DNA of 8,537 bases from an uncultured Gaiellaceae bacterium (GTDB taxonomy: Bacteria > Actinomycetota > Thermoleophilia > Gaiellales > Gaiellaceae), in the NCBI GenBank assembly GCA_955652075.1, contig CATPAS010000057.1, positions 1 to 8,537 of the forward strand, read 5' to 3'. Position numbers and translations under genes: made by a program. The notes under the pieces were generated by a model. The model ran no database searches. It saw only the letters and a program-made list of their open reading frames with translations, and had not been told where the DNA came from. Each line of letters begins with the position of its first letter. Within the stretch, counting starts at the first letter, position 1. Below, piece by piece: positions 1 through 5,622 of the stretch.

Positions 1-586
1 GCATCAGGAGCCAGAGACAGCCGCCGACGAGCGGCGCGGCGACGTTGCCGCCGTGAATCGCGCGTACGTACGGATCGTCGGGATCCCGCGGAACGTCGCC
101 GGTGCCGTCGCCCGTGAGCACTTGCAGGAGCCGGTTGCGCGTGAACGGCGTCGCATCCTTGTCGCCGACTCCGACGAGGCCGTAGCCGTAGACGGTCGCG
201 AGCCCCGTCCGCTGGCGGATCGCAACGTGCAGCGCGGTGATGTCCGAGTAGCCGACGAAGGGCTTCGGGTTGGCGGCGATCACACCGAAGTCGATGTGCG
301 GGATCGTCTGCGCCGAGCCGTAACCGCCCTGGAGGGCCTGGACGACGTTCACCTCCTCGTCGGCGAACATGGCAACGAGATCCGAGGCACGCCGCCTCGG
401 ATCGCCGGCCACGTAGTCGTCGCGGTCGAAGACGCCGTCCGCAAGCTTGACCCGGTAGCCCTGTGCCTCCCACCACTCGACGCCGCGCAAGATCTCGGAA
501 CGCGCGTCGTACGGGCTCGCGGCCGCGACCACGCCGATCGTCCCACCCGGGGGAAGCGGCGGTCCGAACAGGGATGCGGCAGTCAT
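1..586 (-). CDS. S66 family LD-carboxypeptidase / MccF-like serine peptidase (partial, C-terminus beyond left edge)
   Basis: The first 195 residues are present; family members are about 300-350 aa, so roughly 40% is missing. Seen: an N-terminal strand of the type that opens S66 proteins (GGTIGVVAAASP, residues 14-25), the nucleophile elbow GGYGS with Ser91 (87-91), VGYSDITAL (111-119) and LVGGCLWLL (186-194). These are hallmarks of peptidase family S66, which either trims the terminal D-Ala from murein tetrapeptides in the cytoplasm (LdcA) or cleaves peptide antibiotics (MccF). The Glu and His that complete the S66 triad lie in the missing part. Gln86 stands where LdcA proteins usually have Arg before GGYG, so an MccF-like substrate is possible. 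The ATG at 586 lies 13 nt after the M28 stop, without a clear Shine-Dalgarno, so it is probably the last visible gene of that operon. Family is secure; LdcA versus MccF role is not. Confidence 0.88.
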   Translation of the reverse strand, partial: MTAASLFGPPLPPGGTIGVVAAASPYDARSEILRGVEWWEAQGYRVKLADGVFDRDDYVAGDPRRRASDLVAMFADEEVNVVQALQGGYGSAQTIPHIDFGVIAANPKPFVGYSDITALHVAIRQRTGLATVYGYGLVGVGDKDATPFTRNRLLQVLTGDGTGDVPRDPDDPYVRAIHGGNVAAPLVGGCLWLLM

Positions 587-599
587 CGCAGGTTCGTTT

Positions 600-2459
600 C
601 TATCGCGTAGGCAGGTCGCTCGGGCGGGGCCGAGGCAGCGGAAAGACCTTGCCGTCGGCGGCCGCGGCCATCCGATCGAGGCGCCGGGTGAGCTCCTTGC
701 GGGAGGCCGCCAGGTGTCTGCGGAGACTCCGCTCGAGCCAGGCGCCTTGTGGGCGCGCGCCCGACTCACGGCGAAGGCTTGCGATTTCGTCCCACAGATC
801 CGGGCCGATGTCGGGGTCTCCCTGCGCCGCCCAGCAGGCACGCGGGGCGCGCCGGCCGCGGCGGGCGTGTTCGATCCGGAACGCGTCCCGGCCCAGATCA
901 GCGCAGAGCCAGTTGAGTCCGACGCGGGCCAGCGCGTTGGCGGCGCTCCGGTGCCGGCGCGCTTCGAGCTCGATCAGCCCCTTCTCCAGGAACCGAACGT
1001 CCGCCGCCGTCTGTTCGTGCGGGTAGCGAGCGGCTTCGCGCGCATCGAGCCCGTGGAGGCCGCGGCCGACCGCAGTGAAGGCCTTCCGGCCGTTGGCGCG
1101 AGCGAGGTTGTCGAGGCCACGCTGCAGCCGCTTGTGCTCGAGCTTGCCGAGCGAACGTCGAACGTCGAGGGCGCGGGCCGCGTAGTCGAGCGCGCCGACA
1201 TCCGCTTGGAGCAGCAACCTTGCGCACACGCGCGTCAGCCGTTCGAGGTAGTCGAAGTCGACGCGGTCGGACGTGTCGTACTGCGTGTGGTACTCGGTGT
1301 GGTCGAACTCGGACGTAAACGTCGAGACGTTGATGCCCGGGACTCCCGCTGCGAGGAAAGGCCAGACCTCCGTCCACGTGGATGGTGCGGCCAGCCTGTA
1401 GCCGTGAGGAAGCAGGTTGTCGCGCGCAGCTCGACGGCAGATGCGCCGCGCCCAGCCCGCCAGCTCAGGCGGAGCGTCGACGACGAACGGCGCAGGCCGT
1501 CCCGAGCCTTCGACATTGAGGTAGAAGCTGGAGCCCGTCGACCACTCGCGATGTTCGGCGACGATCTGGTACCAGGCGCCGTAGCACCAGTCGTAGGAGG
1601 ACCGCGCGATGCCGTACTCCTCTGCGGTGTGCGAGACGAACGCAATCGGCCGTTCGAGCCGAATCCCTTTCGCAGCGAACGCGCGCGCGAGCGCGAGTGT
1701 GACCGCGACGGCGCTCGCATCGTCGAACGCCCCGCCGAACCAGCCGTCGTGGTGACCGGCGACGATCGAGGGAGCGCCGTCGCGGCGTCCCGGCAGGATG
1801 CCGACGACGTTCGCAGCCTCGGCGCCGGGAGTGAGCGGCGCCGACAGGACGACGCGCACGGCGTCGCCCTCGTGCGCTCTCAACTCCGTTGCATCTTCCT
1901 TGCGAATGGTCACGCACGACGGCGCTTCGGCGTGCCACAGCCCGTCGAACGTCCCGAGCGCGCGCGGTGCCTGGTAGTACGGCCCTCCGGGCGGGGACGT
2001 CACCACCATCGCGGCCGCGCCGCGGAGGCCGAGCTCGAGTCCGACGTGGTACGGCCAGAGCCGCTCGACTTCCCAGTCGACGAGTGCGACTTTGCCGCCG
2101 ACGTCGATACCGTCGAGCTGCTTCCTTCCGGCCCGCCCGACGTACACGAGCTGGCCCCGCACGCCGCGTGGCCCGGTCTCCGGAACGCCGCCGAACGATG
2201 CGCAGTCGAAGCGATGCCCGGTAGCGAGCTCGACGGAGGCGTTCTGGAGCCGCCACGCGTCGACGGGCACGGGCTCCTCGACGACGTCCGTCAGTCCGGC
2301 AGCGCGGAGCTCGCCGGCAGCGAACGCGGTCGCCTGCCGTTCCTCCGGCGTTCCGGCCACGCGAAAGCCAAGCGGATGAGAGCGGAACGACTCGAGCCGC
2401 TCGACCACATGCCGCAGGTATTCGCCGGAGATGTCGAGGTGTTCGTACGGGACTGTCAC
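600..2459 (-). CDS. M28 family di-zinc peptidase with inserted PA domain
   Basis: 619 aa. The family cleaves N-terminal residues or dipeptides using two zinc ions. Seen: a PA domain at about 95-215 between the first strands and the catalytic core, then GHHDGWFGGAFDDAS (235-249) with His236, Asp238 and bridging Asp246, HTAEEYG (277-283) with catalytic Glu280 and ligand Glu281, NVEG (315-318) with Glu317, and YHTQYDT (390-396) with ligand His391. The last motif resembles the PSMA/transferrin-receptor-like branch. Residues about 415-619 form a charged, probably helical extension, in the place where PSMA has its dimerisation domain. No signal peptide is visible, so it is probably cytoplasmic. The GTG start is chosen because homology begins there, AAGGAG precedes it by 4 nt, and it overlaps the upstream stop as GTGA. 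The frame stays open upstream, but that part is an Arg-rich shadow of the neighbouring gene. Glu317 replaces the more usual Asp. Confidence 0.92.
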   Translation of the reverse strand: MTVPYEHLDISGEYLRHVVERLESFRSHPLGFRVAGTPEERQATAFAAGELRAAGLTDVVEEPVPVDAWRLQNASVELATGHRFDCASFGGVPETGPRGVRGQLVYVGRAGRKQLDGIDVGGKVALVDWEVERLWPYHVGLELGLRGAAAMVVTSPPGGPYYQAPRALGTFDGLWHAEAPSCVTIRKEDATELRAHEGDAVRVVLSAPLTPGAEAANVVGILPGRRDGAPSIVAGHHDGWFGGAFDDASAVAVTLALARAFAAKGIRLERPIAFVSHTAEEYGIARSSYDWCYGAWYQIVAEHREWSTGSSFYLNVEGSGRPAPFVVDAPPELAGWARRICRRAARDNLLPHGYRLAAPSTWTEVWPFLAAGVPGINVSTFTSEFDHTEYHTQYDTSDRVDFDYLERLTRVCARLLLQADVGALDYAARALDVRRSLGKLEHKRLQRGLDNLARANGRKAFTAVGRGLHGLDAREAARYPHEQTAADVRFLEKGLIELEARRHRSAANALARVGLNWLCADLGRDAFRIEHARRGRRAPRACWAAQGDPDIGPDLWDEIASLRRESGARPQGAWLERSLRRHLAASRKELTRRLDRMAAAADGKVFPLPRPRPSDLPTR

Positions 2460-3529
2460 GCCGCTCCTTCCTCGACGCCGAGCAATACCTCGCGCACAAG
2501 TGGGCCGAGCGCTTCGAGGTCGTAGCCACCCTCTTGGACGAGCACCGTCGGTAGTCTCAGCTCGCCGAGAATGCGCCCCGCGTGACGGAAACCCTCTGCC
2601 GTGACGGAGAGCGGGCTCTCGGGATCGCCGGCTGCTGCGTCGACTCCCAGCGGGACCACCAGCGACGTCGCCTGTTCTGCACCGGCCCAGGCTGCGAGTT
2701 CCTTCACGGCGTCGAGCCAGGGCTCGTCGCCGGCGCCCGGCGGCAGCGGCAGGTTCTTGTTCGCACCGGCGCCGACGCCCGCGCCCGTTTCGTCGGCGAA
2801 GCCGAGGAAGTGCGGAAACCAACCTGCACCGGGATCGACGTGGACGGAGCCGACGAGCACGTCGCCGCGCTCGTAGAAGATCTCCTGCGTGCCGTTGCCG
2901 TGGTGGGCGTCGACGTCGAGGACGGCAACCGGCCCACCGAGTCGGTGCGCCAACGCCGCTGCCGCGACCGCCGAGTTGTTGAGGTAGCAGGACCCGCCGT
3001 AGCACGCACGGCCTGCGTGATGGCCAGGCGGGCGGCAGCATGCGTACGCGCAGGGGGCGCCTGCGGCGACGAGGTCGGCGGCCGTCAACGCCGTGTCGAC
3101 CGCAGCACGCGCAGCTTCCCAGGTTCCCGGACCGACAAGGGTCATCGTGTCGTACGCGAAGTAACCGGGCTTCGCCCAGACAGCCGTCGGCACCGCCGCA
3201 GGCCGGCCGGATGTGAGCGCCGCATGGGCGAAGACGTAAGGCACGACGCGATCCTGGCCCGGGTCGCGATCGAGTCCCGCAGCGGTCCATTCATCCCAGG
3301 CGGACTCGAGAAAGCCCAGCAGCGCCGCATCGTGGACGGCATACAGAGCGGCGTCGGGATGCCGTTCTGCGTCCACGATGGTCGCCTCTGCTTCGACGAG
3401 CGCCGCAAGGATCGCAGCTGCGCGCGCCGCCACCTCGGTACCCGGCGAGCGTACCCCGACCCAGATCTCGCCGCCCGGATCGTGCAGCCGGCAGCGGTCG
3501 CCCCAAACCACCGGCATCGCGAGCCTCAC
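2456..3529 (-). CDS. Histone-deacetylase-fold zinc amidohydrolase, probable acetylpolyamine deacetylase
   Basis: 357 aa, one complete arginase/HDAC-fold domain. Seen: RPPGHHAG (166-173) with the two catalytic His170-His171, CYLNN (181-185), DVDAHHGNGTQE (205-216) with zinc ligands Asp207 and His209, GVDAAAGDPE (295-304) with third ligand Asp297, and QEGGYD (332-337) with transition-state Tyr336. All catalytic residues are in place. The family removes acetyl groups from lysines, polyamines or acetoin-related substrates; in bacteria without histones, small acetylated amines are the likely substrate. Glu304 follows Asp-Pro at the position of the polyamine gatekeeper Glu274 of HDAC10, which supports acetylpolyamines (inference). 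Two starts are plausible: GTG at 3529 (AAGG 7 nt upstream, used here) or ATG at 3517 (GAGG 6 nt upstream, 353 aa, product begins MPVVWG). The gene follows the acVLRF1-like gene by 35 nt and is coupled to the M28 gene through GTGA. Confidence 0.93.
   Translation of the reverse strand: MRLAMPVVWGDRCRLHDPGGEIWVGVRSPGTEVAARAAAILAALVEAEATIVDAERHPDAALYAVHDAALLGFLESAWDEWTAAGLDRDPGQDRVVPYVFAHAALTSGRPAAVPTAVWAKPGYFAYDTMTLVGPGTWEAARAAVDTALTAADLVAAGAPCAYACCRPPGHHAGRACYGGSCYLNNSAVAAAALAHRLGGPVAVLDVDAHHGNGTQEIFYERGDVLVGSVHVDPGAGWFPHFLGFADETGAGVGAGANKNLPLPPGAGDEPWLDAVKELAAWAGAEQATSLVVPLGVDAAAGDPESPLSVTAEGFRHAGRILGELRLPTVLVQEGGYDLEALGPLVREVLLGVEEGAA
2460..2473 (-). promoter_or_regulatory. Shine-Dalgarno and GTGA coupling site for the M28 gene
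   Basis: Read on the minus strand the sequence is GAGGAAGGAGCGGC followed by GTGA. It gives AAGGAG 4 nt before the GTG, with a second GAGG further upstream. The ribosome site lies inside the last codons of the deacetylase gene, and the stop TGA shares bases with the GTG start. Ribosomes that finish the deacetylase can therefore restart on the peptidase, keeping the two in a set ratio. This site fixes the M28 start. Confidence 0.75.
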
Positions 3530-3564
3530 CGAGCGACCTTACGCCAAGCATGGCCTAGCGCGGC

Positions 3565-4182
3565 CTACTCCTCGACGACTTCGGCTGAATAGAGGTCGTA
3601 AGGCATTCGGTCGAGCACGTACTGCCGGGGATCTGCGACCGGGAAGAATCGCGAGACCGCGCGCTCGTTCAACCAGCTGAGCTGCGGGCTCGCGCCGAGC
3701 ACCTCGGCGATCGCCGGCCGGTGGCCTCCCAACGCGGCGAACTCGACGCGATTGCGCCAGGGCTCGAGCATGTCGCGAGCCGCACCGGCGGCTTCCTCGA
3801 TCAGCACACGTGCTTGCTCCTCGCGGCGTCGCCTGAAGCGATTCGCGGACGAGCCACCCTTTTTGTGGCGGTTCTTGACGAACCGCGAGCCAACCTTCGA
3901 GGCAACGAGCCGTTCGCCGTCGAACACACCGACGGCGTAGCCGCCGAGTCGAACGAGCAAAACGGCGACCATGTGCTCCTCGGCTAACGCGTCGAAGAGG
4001 GGCGCCAGCCGTACGTTGTCGTACTCCCCTTCGTGGGCGAGCCCGAAGGTTGGCCGGACGACGGTCACTCCCTCGGGCAACTCGATCCGCACCGCTCCGT
4101 CGGCGTAGACCGTCCTGCCAGACGCACCCTCGAGCCCGGCCAGACGCTTCCGCACGTTCGCGCGTCCAACGAAACGGGCCAT
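3565..4182 (-). CDS. acVLRF1-like (Vms1/eRF1-fold) putative peptidyl-tRNA hydrolase
   Basis: 205 aa. The core stretch VGSRFVKNRHKKGG (97-110) followed by SSANRFRRRREEQAR (111-125) is the signature loop and helix of actinobacterial/chloroflexi VLRF1 proteins, relatives of Vms1 and eRF1 that release the nascent chain from peptidyl-tRNA on stalled ribosomes. Before it lie strands of the eRF1-like fold (VAVLLVRLGGYAVGVFDGERLV, 72-93); after it a long helix and LGGHRPAIAEVLG (151-163). In this family, as I remember it, the loop reads GGxSQxRF, with Gln as the eRF1 GGQ equivalent; here the Gln position is Ala113. Enzymatic activity is therefore uncertain, although the Arg-rich helix expected to contact RNA is intact. 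The ATG at 4182 has no Shine-Dalgarno but lies 6 nt after a TACGCT box, which suggests a leaderless mRNA. It is first of four close minus-strand genes. Family assignment is fairly sure; function is inferred. Confidence 0.8.
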   Translation of the reverse strand: MARFVGRANVRKRLAGLEGASGRTVYADGAVRIELPEGVTVVRPTFGLAHEGEYDNVRLAPLFDALAEEHMVAVLLVRLGGYAVGVFDGERLVASKVGSRFVKNRHKKGGSSANRFRRRREEQARVLIEEAAGAARDMLEPWRNRVEFAALGGHRPAIAEVLGASPQLSWLNERAVSRFFPVADPRQYVLDRMPYDLYSAEVVEE

Positions 4183-4188
4183 ACGGCG

Positions 4189-4194
4189 AGCGTA
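4189..4194 (-). promoter_or_regulatory. Possible -10 box for a leaderless acVLRF1 transcript
   Basis: TACGCT on the minus strand matches the TAnnnT core of sigma-70 -10 elements and ends 6 nt before the ATG at 4182, so transcription would begin at or next to the start codon. No convincing -35 is seen, and no Shine-Dalgarno is present, which fits a leaderless gene as is common in actinobacteria. Short motif, so weak evidence. Confidence 0.3.
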
Positions 4195-4263
4195 GCGTCC
4201 GGAAAAGAAAGAGCGCGACGGCTTGCTCGCACACGGCAGGGAAGGCGTGACGAACGCGCAGGC

Positions 4264-4479
4264 CTAACGCTCGTCCGAGCGTTGATCATCCGCTCGTACG
4301 AGCCGTAGCGCCGCCCGTTCCGGCGCATTGAGTTCGCGCAGCAGCTGCATCTCCAACCAGAAGCTCCCTCCGGTCTGAGGGTCGCTCAACTGGACCTCGG
4401 CGGGCGTCACGCTCCCCGGACTGAAGCCGACGACAACGAAAGTACGCCCGCCAAGAATGACGGAGTCTCCGATCAGCAT
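4264..4479 (-). CDS. Small protein of unknown function, 71 aa
   Basis: Unrecognised family. The protein begins MLIGDSVILGGRTFVVVGFS and continues with PGSVTPAEVQLSDPQTG, a pattern of alternating beta strands and turns like a small beta-barrel (SH3- or KOW-like), then a charged helix (FWLEMQLLRELNAPERAALR) and an acidic/basic tail. No signal peptide, membrane helix or metal motif is seen. The ATG at 4479 is preferred over the longer reading from 4548 because GGAAGGA lies 9 nt upstream and the extra 23 residues (Gly/Arg/Pro-rich) look non-coding. It is transcribed in the same direction as the acVLRF1-like gene but 81 nt away, so it may be a separate unit or the operon's first gene. The sandwich of beta strands is inferred by eye. 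Confidence 0.72.
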   Translation of the reverse strand: MLIGDSVILGGRTFVVVGFSPGSVTPAEVQLSDPQTGGSFWLEMQLLRELNAPERAALRLVRADDQRSDER

Positions 4480-4488
4480 TGCCGCAGT

Positions 4489-4495
4489 TCCTTCC
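4489..4495 (-). promoter_or_regulatory. Shine-Dalgarno fixing the start of the 71-aa protein
   Basis: Minus-strand GGAAGGA, 9 nt before the ATG at 4479. It is the best Shine-Dalgarno match in the divergent region and selects the short reading over the one starting at 4548. Confidence 0.65.
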
Positions 4496-4518
4496 AACCC
4501 CTCCCCGGGGCCTCCCTC

Positions 4519-4548
4519 ACAGTTTCGCGATCTCGGCCGCCGAGTCAA
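4519..4548 (-). promoter_or_regulatory. Candidate sigma-70-type promoter for the 71-aa gene
   Basis: Minus-strand TTGACT (4548-4543) matches the -35 consensus at five of six bases. With an 18-nt spacer it is followed by AACTGT (4524-4519), a weak -10. Transcription would start near 4512, leaving a leader of roughly 30 nt containing the GGAAGGA site. Position and order are right; the -10 match is poor. Confidence 0.4.
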
Positions 4549-4633
4549 GAGGGGCCGATGGAGTTACAGGCGCCGCCCGTCTTCGACCCAGCCCTTCGAG
4601 TAGGTTCTACAGCCTGCAAGTCTTCCTTAACAC

Positions 4634-5614
4634 ATGGGCGCCGCGGGTCTGATGATGTCGCGAAGGCGGGGTCACCATCGCATCACGTTGATCGGGCTTG
4701 GAGCCACGATCGCGACGACAGTCGTCGTTACGGTCGCGACGCCAAGCGCGACGACAGCCTCGCCCTCGCCGCCGTACGTCGTCGGGCTTCGCGTCGCGCG
4801 TTTCGTGGACATGAGCCGCCGGATCCGCGTGCCGGGTCACAAGACCGAACCGCGCCCGCTCGTGACGTACATCCGGTATCCCGCTGCCGGGACGCCCTCC
4901 GCCGGCGACGCGCCCGGGGCTCCGGCTGTCACCGGTCAGTTTCCGCTGATCGTCTTCGGCCACGGGTATGCCGTGACTCCCGGGACGTATTCACGCCTGC
5001 TGCGAGCGTGGACGCGCGCAGGTTATGTCGTCGCCGCGCCGGTGTTTCCACTCGGGAACGCGAACGCGCCGGGCGGCCCCGACGAAGCGGACATCGTCAA
5101 CCAGCCCGCGGACATGAGCTTCGTCATCGACCAACTCCTCGCAGCCAACTCCGTCGCCGGTGGACCGCTCAGCGGTTTGATCGATCCTGCGCGCATCGCC
5201 GTCGCAGGTCATTCCGACGGCGGCGAGACGGCGCTCGCCGTCGCGTACGCACGTCCGTTTCTCGACAACCGTGTCAGGGCCGCCGTGATCCTGTCCGGAG
5301 CCCGGATCCCCGGTGCCCCCTTAACCTTTCCGAGCGGAAGCCCGCCGCTGCTCGCCACGCAGGGCACCGCCGACCGCCTGAACCCGCCGCGTTTCACGCG
5401 CAGCTTCTACCGTCTCGCAGTTCGCCCGAAGTTCCTCCTCACGCTGCCGCGTGCGGCGCATCTCCTGCCGTACACCGTCCAGCAACCGCAGCTCGGCATC
5501 GTCGAGCGCGTCACGATCGCGTTTCTGGACCGCTACCTGAAGAACGGACCACTGCGGCCGCTGATCGTCGCCGGTGTCGTTCCCGGCGTCGCCCGTCTCT
5601 CGGCTGATCCGTAG
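4634..5614 (+). CDS. Exported alpha/beta-hydrolase (chlorophyllase/PAF-acetylhydrolase/PET-hydrolase-like)
   Basis: 326 aa. The N-terminus is basic (MMSRRRGHHR) followed by a hydrophobic stretch (ITLIGLGATIATTVVVTVA, 17-35) and an Ala/Ser/Pro region, so it is probably secreted or membrane-tethered. The hydrolase core has the oxyanion segment IVFGHGYAV (106-114), the nucleophile elbow GHSDGG with Ser194 (192-197), the acid in QGTADRLNPP (Asp247) and the base in AAHLLPY (His276). Triad order and spacing fit serine esterases of the chlorophyllase/dienelactone-hydrolase-like branch. The substrate is probably an ester or lipid outside the membrane; it cannot be read from sequence. The first ATG (4634) has no Shine-Dalgarno; ATGs at 4652 and 4655 would also leave a signal peptide, so the exact start is uncertain. 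It lies 8 nt before the glycosidase gene and is divergent from the 71-aa gene. Confidence 0.88.
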   Translation: MGAAGLMMSRRRGHHRITLIGLGATIATTVVVTVATPSATTASPSPPYVVGLRVARFVDMSRRIRVPGHKTEPRPLVTYIRYPAAGTPSAGDAPGAPAVTGQFPLIVFGHGYAVTPGTYSRLLRAWTRAGYVVAAPVFPLGNANAPGGPDEADIVNQPADMSFVIDQLLAANSVAGGPLSGLIDPARIAVAGHSDGGETALAVAYARPFLDNRVRAAVILSGARIPGAPLTFPSGSPPLLATQGTADRLNPPRFTRSFYRLAVRPKFLLTLPRAAHLLPYTVQQPQLGIVERVTIAFLDRYLKNGPLRPLIVAGVVPGVARLSADP

Positions 5615-5622
5615 AGCGTTCC

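Noticed and set aside
53..610. 185-codon plus-strand open frame
   Set aside because: Antisense to the S66 peptidase, whose GGYGS and GYSDITAL motifs are clear on the minus strand.
714..2525. 603-codon plus-strand open frame
   Set aside because: Antisense to the M28 peptidase, whose metal-site motifs are intact; the plus frame is Arg-rich and has no recognisable motif. Long antisense frames are expected at this G+C.
2460..3290. N-terminal extension of the M28 frame to 896 codons
   Set aside because: The extra 277 codons overlap the deacetylase gene in another frame and are Arg/Pro-rich without motifs; a good Shine-Dalgarno and GTG mark the real start at 2459.
2582..3592. 336-codon plus-strand open frame
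   Set aside because: Antisense shadow of the HDAC-fold gene; no motifs.
3539..4234. 231-codon minus-strand open frame overlapping the acVLRF1-like gene
   Set aside because: Offset frame, Arg-rich, while the other minus frame shows the VLRF1 loop and a normal composition.
4582..4610. Plus-strand promoter TTCGAC / TTCTAC with 17-nt spacing before the hydrolase
   Set aside because: Both boxes match the consensus poorly; chance occurrence is likely. A promoter is expected in this region but I cannot place it.
4558..5607. 349-codon plus-strand frame overlapping the hydrolase
   Set aside because: Arg/Ser-rich; the alternative frame contains a full Ser-Asp-His triad and a signal peptide.
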